Shown one piece after another: positions 36,226-44,065 of a DNA stretch of 51,909 bases (position 1 is the stretch's first letter; each line of letters starts with the position of its first letter). A model generated the notes under the pieces. That model made no database searches and was not told the DNA's origin. It was given only the letters and a program-made list of their open reading frames with translations. This stretch comes from Rhodocyclales bacterium. GTDB taxonomy: Bacteria > Pseudomonadota > Gammaproteobacteria > Burkholderiales > Rhodocyclaceae. The position numbers and the translations under genes were made by a program. The stretch covers positions 1-51,909 of the forward strand of contig JACRIZ010000108.1 in assembly GCA_016235765.1 (NCBI GenBank). Reading direction: 5' to 3'.

Positions 36226-36254
36226 GGCGTAAGTTGCGCGGAATCCCCGACAGG

Positions 36255-37709
36255 CTAACGCGAATCGGCAGCGCGAACAATCGGACCGATCGGCACCTCG
36301 ATGCGGAACTTCGTGCCCTTCCCCGGCCCCGTTTCGCACTCGATCGAGCCGCCGAGTCGGTGGGTGGCGATGTCGTGGCAGATGTACAGACCGAGGCCGG
36401 TGCCGCCCTTGCTTCGATTGGTGGTGAAGAACGGCTGGAAGACGTGGGCCGCCTCGTCCGGCGTCATGCCGCGACCGTTGTCGGCGAGTTCGAGCTTCAG
36501 GCGATCGTTGTCGACGCTGGCCGCGATGCGGATCCGGCCATTCGGACCACCCGCCGCCAGGCCGTGTTGCAGGGCGTTCAGGGTCAGATTGGTGATCAAC
36601 TGGTCGTACAGGCCCGGGATCCCCTCGATCTCGAGATCGGCCGGACACTCCACGACGATATCGGCACCGGCTTGCTTGATCGGGCCGCGCAGCGTCAGCA
36701 GGTCGTCCTCGATCACATTGCGCAGGCGGAAAGTCTTGGCCTGCTCCGAAATCTGGTCGATCGACGAGCGCTTGAAGGCCTGCACCAGTCCGGCGGCACG
36801 TCTCAGGTTGCCCATGGCCATGCCGGTCGCCTCGTCGAGCAGGTCGAGCTGGGCCACCAGTTCCTCTTCGCGAACCTCTTCGGCGCCCAGCAATCGTCGG
36901 ATCGTCGCGACCGTCTCCTGGAACTGCGAAACGGTGCCGACGGCGATGCCTACGGGTGTATTGATCTCGTGGGCGAAGCCTGCGGCCAGTTGGCCCACCG
37001 CGGCGGCGCGTTCGCTCACGATCAGGCGATCCTGCTCCTCGCGCAGGCGCTCGTTGGCCGCCCGCAACTGATCGGTCCGCTCGACGACCCGCTGTTCCAG
37101 CGTGGCGTTGAGCGCCGCCAGCTCGTCGCGCGCGTGCTCCAGGTCCGCGTGTTCGCGTTTCAGGTCGTCGTAGGCGTGCAGCAGGCGCTCGTTGCGCTCG
37201 AGCAGCCCGCCGTACAGCCGCCGCAACGAATCGAGCAGGATGTCGGTGCGCGGATCCTCCGATGCCCGATCGGCGGCAAATGCCGCCGCGGGCGTCTCGC
37301 CGCGGCGGATGGCCGTGATCTGCCGTCCCAACGACTGATCGTCGCCGAGGATGTGGAAGATCAGCCAGTTGGCCAGGTAGGCGACCAGTTGGCTCAAGGA
37401 CAACTGGCCGGCCTCGTGGCGCGTCGCCAGCCAGTTATTGACCTGGGCGACGAAGCGCTGGTGGGCGTGACGATGGACCTCCTGGTGCTCGGCGGCAACG
37501 CCGTACTGCTCCATCAGGCGCTCCTCGCAGCCGAAGTGATAGACGGTGTAGTCGGCCAGTGCCGTCAGGGTCTGGTCGATGTGCTCCGGGGTCGAACTGT
37601 CGACCTCGTTGCCCAACTGGTTCAGCAGGCCTACCAGATGCCGATGCTGGGCATCGACGTCGGGCAAGCCCGTCTCGAAGTAGTGATTCCACTTGAAGGT
37701 CGTCAGCAA
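36255..37709 (-). CDS. Histidine kinase with N-terminal bacteriohemerythrin oxygen-sensing domain
   Basis: The soluble protein of about 484 residues starts with a hemerythrin domain (FKWNHYFETGLPDVDAQH). All seven di-iron ligands are recognisable: H22, H58, E62, H79, H83, H119 and D124. A coiled coil follows (~180-245), then HisKA with GFAHEINTPVG and an HATPase (NLTLNALQHG, DNGRGM, GGTGLGLYICH). The di-iron site would bind O2 and tune the kinase. The start is TTG 37709, with GAGGAG six bases upstream. It overlaps mazG by 7 bp. No receiver is attached; the REC/HD-GYP gene follows. Confidence 0.88.
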   Translation of the reverse strand: MLTTFKWNHYFETGLPDVDAQHRHLVGLLNQLGNEVDSSTPEHIDQTLTALADYTVYHFGCEERLMEQYGVAAEHQEVHRHAHQRFVAQVNNWLATRHEAGQLSLSQLVAYLANWLIFHILGDDQSLGRQITAIRRGETPAAAFAADRASEDPRTDILLDSLRRLYGGLLERNERLLHAYDDLKREHADLEHARDELAALNATLEQRVVERTDQLRAANERLREEQDRLIVSERAAAVGQLAAGFAHEINTPVGIAVGTVSQFQETVATIRRLLGAEEVREEELVAQLDLLDEATGMAMGNLRRAAGLVQAFKRSSIDQISEQAKTFRLRNVIEDDLLTLRGPIKQAGADIVVECPADLEIEGIPGLYDQLITNLTLNALQHGLAAGGPNGRIRIAASVDNDRLKLELADNGRGMTPDEAAHVFQPFFTTNRSKGGTGLGLYICHDIATHRLGGSIECETGPGKGTKFRIEVPIGPIVRAADSR

Positions 37710-38053
37710 CTTGGGCTCCTCGCCGGCGCCGGATACTTGAGCGCATTCTTGACGATCTTGTCGCGCGCGGCCGCGATGGGGTCGATGCCCAGCGCATCGG
37801 CCAATTCCACGAGATAGATGAGGGTGTCGGCCACCTCGTCCCGCACTTCGGCCAGCTTGTCCGGCGCCAGCGCCAGGCTCTGCTCGGGCGTCAGCCACTG
37901 GAAGTGCTCGACCAGCTCCGCCGCCTCGACGATCATCGCCATGGCGAGGTTCTTCGGCGTGTGGAATTGTCGCCAGTCGCGGGCGGCGGCAAAGTCGCGC
38001 AGGGCATCGCGCAGGCTGGCGAGGTCGTGGATCGATTCGTGGTCAGCGTTCAT
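37703..38053 (-). CDS. MazG-like nucleotide pyrophosphohydrolase (dCTPase type)
   Basis: The 116-residue protein has the all-alpha MazG/RS21-C6 pattern: RDWRQFHTPKNLAMAMIVEAAELVEHFQW with the ExxE metal motif, followed by EVRDEVADTLIYLVELADALGID. Relatives hydrolyse non-canonical or excess dNTPs, often dCTP. It overlaps vanZ by 11 bp upstream and the kinase by 7 bp downstream, so it is embedded in the operon. Confidence 0.9.
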   Translation of the reverse strand: MNADHESIHDLASLRDALRDFAAARDWRQFHTPKNLAMAMIVEAAELVEHFQWLTPEQSLALAPDKLAEVRDEVADTLIYLVELADALGIDPIAAARDKIVKNALKYPAPARSPSC

Positions 38054-39098
38054 GGTCGGGTCGCATCAGCATCAGCCACGGCAGCGCCAGGAACGGCCAG
38101 AAATTGGAGGCCAGCCGGGTGAGGCCGTGGAAGTTGAGGAACTGGCCCGGGTTCCAGGCCTGGAAGGTATGGGCCAGGTAGGGATTCTCCGGCGCGATAT
38201 TGACCAGCGTCGTCGCGACCAGCAGCGACAGGGCGGCCAGCGCGCGCTGCCAGCGGGCCTGCAAGGGCGTGGCCAGGAACCAGAACAGCACTCCGGCCAC
38301 GAGTCCGGTCAGGCTGCCGGGGGTCGCCCAGGCCAGGCCGCCGCGGCCGCTCATCATCACCAGGAAGGCGAAGCTTTTCGCCAGCAGGCCGGCCGCGACC
38401 ACCGTGAGCGCCACGCCGGGCATCCAGGGGCGTGCCAGCAGCGTGACGATGAGGGCGATGGCCAGCGTGTGTGCACCGACGATGGCCGCCTCGATGCGGA
38501 TGAAGCCGTCGGCCGAATAATCGAGCGAGGCGGGTACGTCGAGCAGTTCGCGCAGGCTGCCGTTGCCGAACAGCAGGGTGTCGGGATTGAACTGCGTCAG
38601 CAGCCAGAGCCAGATCAGGAGCAGGCCGGCATCCGGCATGCCGCCGGCGGCGAATACGCGATGCCGCCAGTTGTCGAACCGGCCGCCGTCGAACATCGAG
38701 CTGGCCCAGCGGGCACCGGCCAGCGCACCGGCCAGCGACCCGATGGCATTGCAGGCGAGGTCGAGGTTGGAGGGCACGCGGCTCGGCAGGAAGTGCTGCA
38801 TCGCCTCCATCGCGAAGCTGAGGACGGTACCGATCGCGACCGCCAGGATCACCGCCGGTACGACGAACAGCCGTTGCCGCAGCGTGGCGACCCAGAGGAA
38901 GCCGAGCGGCAGATAGGCGCCCATGTTGCCGACGATGTCGAATCCGGTCGTGTAGCGCGGCCAGCCGGCGGTGAGGAATGCCGTCAGCGGTGCCCCGGAA
39001 TCGTGCCAGCCGGCGAAAGGGTACAGGCTGCCGTACACGGCCAGCAGCGTATAGGCAGTGGCCAGATAGAGCGGCAGCGGCGAACGGTCCCGCGCCAC
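38043..39098 (-). CDS. VanZ-like membrane protein
   Basis: The 351-residue protein has about nine hydrophobic helices. The first ~140 residues carry VanZ landmarks: YGSLYPFAGW, DIVGNMGAYLPLGFLWV, and SFAMEAMQHFLPSRVPSNLDLACNAIGSLAGA. The C-terminal half is an extra membrane region not typical of short VanZ proteins. VanZ proteins affect teicoplanin sensitivity, but the biochemical role is unclear. It starts with GTG, 13 bp after ubiT, and overlaps mazG. Confidence 0.85.
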   Translation of the reverse strand: MARDRSPLPLYLATAYTLLAVYGSLYPFAGWHDSGAPLTAFLTAGWPRYTTGFDIVGNMGAYLPLGFLWVATLRQRLFVVPAVILAVAIGTVLSFAMEAMQHFLPSRVPSNLDLACNAIGSLAGALAGARWASSMFDGGRFDNWRHRVFAAGGMPDAGLLLIWLWLLTQFNPDTLLFGNGSLRELLDVPASLDYSADGFIRIEAAIVGAHTLAIALIVTLLARPWMPGVALTVVAAGLLAKSFAFLVMMSGRGGLAWATPGSLTGLVAGVLFWFLATPLQARWQRALAALSLLVATTLVNIAPENPYLAHTFQAWNPGQFLNFHGLTRLASNFWPFLALPWLMLMRPDHER

Positions 39099-39111
39099 CG
39101 CCCGGTTCCGG

Positions 39112-39606
39112 TCAGACGGCGCTCGGCGTCGCCAGGCGCTCCCGCAGCCGGCGCAGGATTTCGGCGGGCGACAGGCGGCTCGGGTCGAAGCGCGGCAGTT
39201 CGATGCCGTCCAGGGTGTTCTTGACCAGCAGGCCGAGGTCGGTGTCGCCCTCGGTGAGCAGGCGGCGGCTGAAGAACAGCGTGTCCGGGTCCTCTTCGCG
39301 GGCGAGCAGGGCGATGAAATCGCGGCTCCGGGCCGAGATAGTCAGGTCGGCGGGCGCGGCATCGAAGATCGGCCGGAAACCGCGGCTGCCGTAGGCGAAG
39401 CGCAACGTCAGGCCGGCATCGAGGACGCGGATCGCGAAGCGTTTGCCGATCAGCGGTTCCAGCGGCTCGCGCGGAATCATGCGGCCGAGCGCCAGGTTGA
39501 GGCCGGTGATCAGCCCCAATGTCGGCGGCAGTTGCGGCAGGCGCTCGCCGAGCCGGGTGAGCGGCGCGGGCAGCGTGAAATCCGGCAGCTTGAAATTCCT
39601 GTTCAT
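39112..39606 (-). CDS. ubiT: SCP2-domain accessory factor UbiT
   Basis: UbiT is a lipid-binding factor of the oxygen-independent ubiquinone pathway. The 164-residue protein has the SCP2 fold pattern: IPREPLEPLIGKRFAIRVLDAGLTLRFAYGSRGF, then FIALLAREEDPDTLFFSRRLLTEGDTDLGLLVKNTLDGIE, close to UbiT proteins. The ATG overlaps the ubiV stop (ATGA). The trio ubiU-ubiV-ubiT confirms the role. Confidence 0.92.
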   Translation of the reverse strand: MNRNFKLPDFTLPAPLTRLGERLPQLPPTLGLITGLNLALGRMIPREPLEPLIGKRFAIRVLDAGLTLRFAYGSRGFRPIFDAAPADLTISARSRDFIALLAREEDPDTLFFSRRLLTEGDTDLGLLVKNTLDGIELPRFDPSRLSPAEILRRLRERLATPSAV

Positions 39607-40472
39607 GCGGCTTTTCCTATCAGTTCCAGTCCCGGCCGGCCGTGCCAGAAGCCGTTGCAGTAGTCGCCGTCCAACTGGGCGGTCTGGCCGTCGATGGCGG
39701 CGCGGAAGGCGGCCAGCACAGCCGCCGTGGCGGCCGACTGCGGGCTGATGCGCAGGACATCGACACCTGCCGCCGCCAGATCGGGCAGGTCGGCGAGCAG
39801 ATTGTATACCTTCGCCGACTGGGTCTGGATGCCATTCAGTGACAGGAAGTCCTCGCCTTCGCGGGTCTTCACGATCATGCCATCGGGGAAGTCGATGCAC
39901 TTGAACTCGCAACTGTCCTTCTGCAGGTTGAAGCGCCGCGCGGTGAAGCAGCGCGCCGAGTAGGCCAGCGGCACGCGGCCGAAGGCGAACACCTCCGTCT
40001 CGATCCCGGTCGGCAACGCGGGCCGCATGCCGGCCAGCAGTTCGCGACCTGCTTCCGGCGGCATGACCCAGCGTCCGGCGCCCATGCCGGCGAGCAGCCC
40101 GAGCGTCTCGGCATTGAAGATATTGAGCGTCGGTCCGGCGACGAAGGGGATGCCCTGGCCGGCCAGCAGGCGCACGGCACCCATCTCGTTCGCCTCGACG
40201 CTGAACCGGCCGTTGTCGACCATGCGCCGCAAGGCCTTGAGATCGGATTCCGATTCGATCAGCGTTAGCGTGGACAGCACGACTTCCTTGCCGGCAGCGG
40301 CGAGCCGGGCGGCGAGCTCGAGGTAGTCGTCGAGGCGCAGTTCATGGCGCCGCGAGCAAACGGTTTCGCCGAGATAGACGATATCCACCGGCTGCTGCGC
40401 GACGGCGGCGTAGAAGTCGAGCGTGGTCTGCCGCGGCCAGTAGTACTGGAGCGGGCCGAGCGAGAGTCTCAT
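39603..40472 (-). CDS. ubiV: U32-family protein UbiV, O2-independent ubiquinone hydroxylation
   Basis: UbiV and UbiU form a 4Fe-4S heterodimer that hydroxylates ubiquinone precursors without O2, using prephenate as oxygen donor. The 289-residue protein has RLSLGPLQYYWPR, VDIVYLGETVCSRRHEL with the first Cys, and RCFTARRFNLQKDSCEFKC with the other three likely ligands. ATG 40472 overlaps the ubiU stop (ATGA); an ATG two codons upstream is an alternative. It is coupled to ubiT. Confidence 0.93.
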   Translation of the reverse strand: MRLSLGPLQYYWPRQTTLDFYAAVAQQPVDIVYLGETVCSRRHELRLDDYLELAARLAAAGKEVVLSTLTLIESESDLKALRRMVDNGRFSVEANEMGAVRLLAGQGIPFVAGPTLNIFNAETLGLLAGMGAGRWVMPPEAGRELLAGMRPALPTGIETEVFAFGRVPLAYSARCFTARRFNLQKDSCEFKCIDFPDGMIVKTREGEDFLSLNGIQTQSAKVYNLLADLPDLAAAGVDVLRISPQSAATAAVLAAFRAAIDGQTAQLDGDYCNGFWHGRPGLELIGKAA

Positions 40473-41482
40473 TTCCATGGCCGGTTGTAGGCGCCCAGCG
40501 TGTAGCTCTGGCCCTCGGAAACCTTGTTCAGTTCCGCCATCCATGCGGCCTTGGGCACGAAATGGGCTGCATCGCGCAAACAGTTGTCGATCGCCTCGCG
40601 CCAGATCCTCGTCACCTGCGCCACGTAGGCGGGGCTGCGCTGGCGACCTTCGATCTTGATGGCGCGGATGCCCATGCGCACGAGTTCCGGCAGCAGTTCC
40701 AGCGTGTTGAGGCTGGCCGGTTCCTCGATGGCGTAGTAGGTTTCGTCATCGACCTCGAAGCGGCCCTTGCAGATGGTCGGATAGCCGGTACGTTCGCCCT
40801 CGGCATAACGGTCGATCAGGATGCCGTTGAGCCGCGTCTCCAGGCCCTGCGGGGTCTGTTCCCAGCGCACCGCCTTGCCCGGCGAGCAGGCGCCGTTGCA
40901 GTTGGGCGAGGTGCCGGTTGCGTAGGCCGACAGCGCGCAGCGGCCCTCGACCATGACGCACAGGCCGCCGAAGCCGAAGGCCTCGATCTCGACCGGTGTG
41001 TTGGCGATTACCTGTTCGACCTGGGCCAGCGACAGCACGCGCGGCAGCACGGCGCGCTGGATGCCGAAGCGCTCATGGTAGAAGTTGATGGCCTCGTAGT
41101 TGGTCGCCGAGCCCTGCACCGAGAGATGCAGGCGCAGATTCGGATGGGCGCGCTGTGCGTAGGCCATCAGGCCCGGGTCGGCGAGGATGATGGCATCGAC
41201 GCCGTAGTCCGCGGCGCGGTCGACCGCGGCGGTCCAGCGCGCCCAGCTTTCGCTCTGCGGATAGGTGTTGAGCGCGATCAATACCTTGACGCCGTGGTCG
41301 TGGGCGTAGCGGATGCCGTCCTTCAGGCTCTTCTCGTCGAAGTTGAGGCCGGTGAAGTTGCGTGCGTTGGTGTCGTCCTTGAAGCCCGCATAGACGCAGT
41401 TGGCGCCGTTGTCGACGGCAGCCTTGAGCGCCGGCAGGCCGCCGGCCGGACAGACCAGTTCGATGGGGTTGGGGGCGGTCAT
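40469..41482 (-). CDS. ubiU: U32-family protein UbiU, O2-independent ubiquinone hydroxylation
   Basis: The 337-residue protein begins with IELVCPAGGLPALKAAVDNGA, typical of U32 proteins. It has the cysteine set GGLCVMVEGRCALSAY, then SPNCNGACSPGK and later TICKGRF, as expected for the 4Fe-4S cluster of UbiU. KIEGRQRSPAYVAQVTRIWREA is also typical. It is the first gene of the run to 34681. An FNR-like box and a -10 element precede it, as expected for a pathway that works without oxygen. Confidence 0.94.
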   Translation of the reverse strand: MTAPNPIELVCPAGGLPALKAAVDNGANCVYAGFKDDTNARNFTGLNFDEKSLKDGIRYAHDHGVKVLIALNTYPQSESWARWTAAVDRAADYGVDAIILADPGLMAYAQRAHPNLRLHLSVQGSATNYEAINFYHERFGIQRAVLPRVLSLAQVEQVIANTPVEIEAFGFGGLCVMVEGRCALSAYATGTSPNCNGACSPGKAVRWEQTPQGLETRLNGILIDRYAEGERTGYPTICKGRFEVDDETYYAIEEPASLNTLELLPELVRMGIRAIKIEGRQRSPAYVAQVTRIWREAIDNCLRDAAHFVPKAAWMAELNKVSEGQSYTLGAYNRPWK

Positions 41483-41507
41483 GGGAATTCCGGGAAAATG
41501 GACCGAA

Positions 41508-41549
41508 ACTATACGCAGCCGGGCTTGGCGGGGGGTTGATGCAAGTCAA
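41508..41549 (-). promoter_or_regulatory. FNR-type box and -10 element ahead of ubiU
   Basis: The minus strand carries TTGACTTGCATCAA (41549-41536), one mismatch from the FNR consensus TTGAT-N4-ATCAA. TATAGT follows at 41513-41508. With a transcription start near 41501, the box centre falls at -41.5, the class II activator position. It is 54-67 bp before the ubiU ATG and also lies upstream of the divergent gene at 41603. Confidence 0.7.
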
Positions 41550-41602
41550 AGCCGGAATTGCGCTAATCTGGCTGCGTACCATAACCCCAAAGGAGACTCG
41601 GG

Positions 41603-42148
41603 ATGAGACATTTTCCCCAAATCCGCACCGGACTGACCCTGCTGGCACTCGTGTCCACACTGGCGGCCGGACCGGCATTTGCCGACAAGCCCTCGTGGGC
41701 CGGCGGCGGCAAGCAAGAGGATCGCTACGACCGGCGCGACGACCGGCGCGACGAAAGCCGCCACGAAAGCCGCCACCGCGACGACCGGCGTTGGGACGAT
41801 CGCCGCCGCGACGATTACTGGAGTTCGCGCGGGCATCGTTTTCACGATGACATCCGCGTGCGTATCGACGTTTATTACGACCGGGAGTTCCGGCGCGGCC
41901 ATTGCCCGCCGGGACTGCGCAAGAAGGGCCCCGGCTGCGTGCCGCCCGGCCACGTCCGCAAGTGGCAGCGCGGCCGGCCGTTGCCGCGCGAGGTCGTTTA
42001 TGCGCCCCTGCCGCACGAACTGCTGATCCAGTTGCCGCCGCCGCCGCTGCACCATGAGTACGTGCGCGTCGCCTCCGACATCCTGCTGATCGCAGTCGGC
42101 ACGGCGATGGTCGTCGATGCCATCGAGGACATCGGCCGGGTCCGGTAA
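41603..42148 (+). CDS. Exported RcnB/CigR-like protein with a charged repeat region
   Basis: The 181-residue protein has a signal peptide (1-27, ending PAFA). A region rich in Asp, Arg, His and Glu follows (~38-72), built of short DDRR and ESRH repeats. The C-terminal domain has CPPGLRKKGPGCVPPGHVRKW and LPPPPLHHEYVRVASDILLIAVGTAMVVDAI. This fits the RcnB/CigR family of periplasmic proteins, linked in enterobacteria to nickel/cobalt homeostasis and to virulence control. AAAGGAGA lies before the ATG. The divergent ubiU promoter region contains an FNR box that could also act here. Confidence 0.85.
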   Translation: MRHFPQIRTGLTLLALVSTLAAGPAFADKPSWAGGGKQEDRYDRRDDRRDESRHESRHRDDRRWDDRRRDDYWSSRGHRFHDDIRVRIDVYYDREFRRGHCPPGLRKKGPGCVPPGHVRKWQRGRPLPREVVYAPLPHELLIQLPPPPLHHEYVRVASDILLIAVGTAMVVDAIEDIGRVR

Positions 42149-42178
42149 GCGCCGCGCCGCCTGGCGGATCGCCGGTCG

Positions 42179-43594
42179 TCATGGCCGGGCGGGGCTGATC
42201 GCGACGCCGCGCTCACCCTCGTCCAGCGGCTGCATCCATTGCACCTGCTGCTCCAGCACCTGCACCGTCGCTTCCGACGCGTCGCCGCTGCGCGTCGCCA
42301 GGCGACGGCGCAGTTCGTCGATGGGCGCTTCGCAGGCGAGGATGGCGAAGGGAATGCCAAGCTGCGCCGCCAGGGCGCGGAAGTCGTCCCGCTCGGCGCG
42401 CTTGAGGAAGGCAGCGTCTACGAGGACCGGCCAGCCGTCGGCGACGATTTCCGCCGCCAGCGTCCGCAAGTGGCCGTAGGTGCGGACGGTGGCTTCGTGA
42501 TCGTAGATGCCGCCGCCGCTGGCGGCGTCGGGGGCGAGGCCGAAGAGGCGTTTCCTTTCCACGTCGGAACGCAGGCGGATGGTGGCGGCTCGGGCATCGG
42601 CCAGCAGCAGGACCTTGGCAGCGGTGGTCTTGCCGGAACCGGAGAGGCCGAACGTAATCGTCAAGTTTGCCGGTGGCGGCACGGTGAGCGCCTCGGCCAT
42701 GGCGAGATACTCGGCCGCCTCCGTGCCCTTGCCCTGGATGGCCGCCACCTTGGCGCGCACCATGGCGCGATAGACGGCATAAAAGCGCAGCACGGCCAGC
42801 GCGTCGTAGTCGCCGCTCCAAAGCAGCCACTCGTTGAGGAACCAGGCGGCCAGCCCCGGGCGTCCGTGGTCGAGCAGGTCGAGGTAGGTGAAGGCGATCT
42901 CGGCGGCGACGTCGATCCAGCGGAAGTCGTCGTTGAACTCGATGGCGTCGAAGGGCGTGGGCCGGCCGGCCAGCAGCACCAGGTTGCCGAGGTGCAAGTC
43001 GCCGTGGCACTCGCGCACCCGGCCGGCGGCCTTGCGGCGGGCGAAAGCATCCCGCCGGGCGGTGTGTTCGGCCAGCGTCCATGACTTGAGCCGCGCCAGC
43101 CGCCCGCATTCGGCGGGTAGCAGGTGCTCCAGTTCATCGAAGTTCTCCAGCGCCGGGGCGAGCACCTGCGCCGGCTCGCCGAAGCGCTCCGCCGGTCCGG
43201 CCACGGCTGCCGCGGCGTGGAATTCAGCCAGCCGCCGCGCTAGGTCTGAAAGCTGGTCCGGCGTCAGCTCGCCGCGGGCGCAGACATGATCGAGGCGGTC
43301 GTCTTCCGCAAAGCGGCGCATCCGCACGGCAGGCTCGCCATCGAAGTGCGCCACCTCCAGGTAGAGGTCGGGCGCGTAGCGACGGTTAATGCGCAGTTCC
43401 GCCTCGCAGCAGGCGCGGCGCTTGTCGACCGTGCCGTAGTCGAGGAAGGGCAGCACCACGGGCTTCTTGAACTTGTAGGCGTAGTCGCCGGCCAGCAGCA
43501 CCCAGGAGATGTGCGTCTCGACCAACTCGACCGGCCCGGCCGGATGCGGGTACCGGGCCGGGTCGAGGAGCGACTCAATCAGGGGCGGGATCAA
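42179..43594 (-). CDS. Fusion of an aminoglycoside-phosphotransferase-like kinase and a P-loop kinase
   Basis: The protein of about 471 residues has two parts. The first resembles APH-type small-molecule kinases, with the catalytic loop HGDLHLGN (~197-204) and a following AIEFNDDFRWID Mg motif. The second is a Zeta-toxin/AAA-like kinase with Walker A GLSGSGKTT (~316-324). Its end is variable. This combination is a known bacterial two-domain type; its substrate is not established. The start is probably TTG 43594, overlapping the upstream stop (TTGA). It is coupled to the Cys-rich gene. Confidence 0.82.
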   Translation of the reverse strand: MIPPLIESLLDPARYPHPAGPVELVETHISWVLLAGDYAYKFKKPVVLPFLDYGTVDKRRACCEAELRINRRYAPDLYLEVAHFDGEPAVRMRRFAEDDRLDHVCARGELTPDQLSDLARRLAEFHAAAAVAGPAERFGEPAQVLAPALENFDELEHLLPAECGRLARLKSWTLAEHTARRDAFARRKAAGRVRECHGDLHLGNLVLLAGRPTPFDAIEFNDDFRWIDVAAEIAFTYLDLLDHGRPGLAAWFLNEWLLWSGDYDALAVLRFYAVYRAMVRAKVAAIQGKGTEAAEYLAMAEALTVPPPANLTITFGLSGSGKTTAAKVLLLADARAATIRLRSDVERKRLFGLAPDAASGGGIYDHEATVRTYGHLRTLAAEIVADGWPVLVDAAFLKRAERDDFRALAAQLGIPFAILACEAPIDELRRRLATRSGDASEATVQVLEQQVQWMQPLDEGERGVAISPARP

Positions 43595-43779
43595 TGGAGC
43601 ACTGGTCGGGCATCGTTCGCATCGCTGCCAGCTACCCGTTTCGGTTCGGCGAAATAGCGGGCCAGCGGACATATCCTCCCCGGCGGGCAATCGTGTTCAC
43701 AGGCACATTCCGCCTGCGTCTCGTCAGTGAGCACCATCTCGCGAATGATTTCACAACGGGCGACGGGTGAGTCGAACAT
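43591..43779 (-). CDS. Small Cys-rich protein, possible metal binder
   Basis: The 62-residue product has six cysteines. Five are clustered as CACEHDC, then CPL (ECACEHDCPPGRICPLARYF), which suggests a metal-binding or Fe-S site. GGAGG lies five bases before the ATG, and a TATAGT -10 element lies further upstream (43832-43837), so it is probably expressed. Its stop codon overlaps the likely TTG start of the kinase fusion. The family is not recognised. Confidence 0.65.
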   Translation of the reverse strand: MFDSPVARCEIIREMVLTDETQAECACEHDCPPGRICPLARYFAEPKRVAGSDANDARPVLH

Positions 43780-43831
43780 CGCAGCCTCCAATGAACCAAG
43801 GCGCCAAGCGGAAGGGCCGCCTGACGATTCC

Positions 43832-43837
43832 ACTATA
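43832..43837 (-). promoter_or_regulatory. -10 element ahead of the Cys-rich gene
   Basis: TATAGT on the minus strand lies about 53 bp before the ATG at 43779. No good -35 element is seen. It sits downstream of repeat copy F, so the repeat and duplicated segment end before this promoter. Confidence 0.35.
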
Positions 43838-43873
43838 GTCGCTGGATGGACCGGCTGCCGCTGCCCTGGTCGG

Positions 43874-43899
43874 GAAAGTCAGCCGCGACGGGACGCCAC
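43874..43899 (-). repeat. Dispersed ~26-bp repeat, copy F
   Basis: Minus-strand reading gives GTGGCGTCCCGTC then GCGGCTGACTTTC. It lies 2 bp after the TAA of the duplicated lrgB fragment, in the same relation as copy G has to the real lrgB. Confidence 0.7.
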
Positions 43900-43901
43900 C
43901 C

Positions 43902-44048
43902 TTACGGCCCGCCCCAGGCCTTGATGAGGATGGGCAGCAGCAGCGCCGTTGCGAGGCCGTTGAGGCCCATGGCGAGTGCGGCGAAGGCGCCCATGGTTTC
44001 GGAGATCTGGAAGGCGCGGGCGGTGCCGATGCCGTGGGCGGCGACACC
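43902..44048 (-). pseudogene. Duplicated 3' fragment of lrgB
   Basis: This 147-bp stretch is the same as 44738-44884, the last 48 codons and stop of lrgB, at a constant offset of 836 bp. I see only two differences (the base after TTCGGA and the base at GACRCC). There is no start codon or upstream coding region. It lies 17 bp after the stop of the DUF5615 gene. It is too short to encode a functional transporter. Confidence 0.9.
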
Positions 44049-44065
44049 AAAAAGGAAGCGGAGCT

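Noticed and set aside
33151-36258. A 1035-codon plus-strand frame across a kinase and a regulator
   Set aside because: It is an alternative frame of the kinase at 33101 and then antisense of the HD-GYP gene. No domain is seen.
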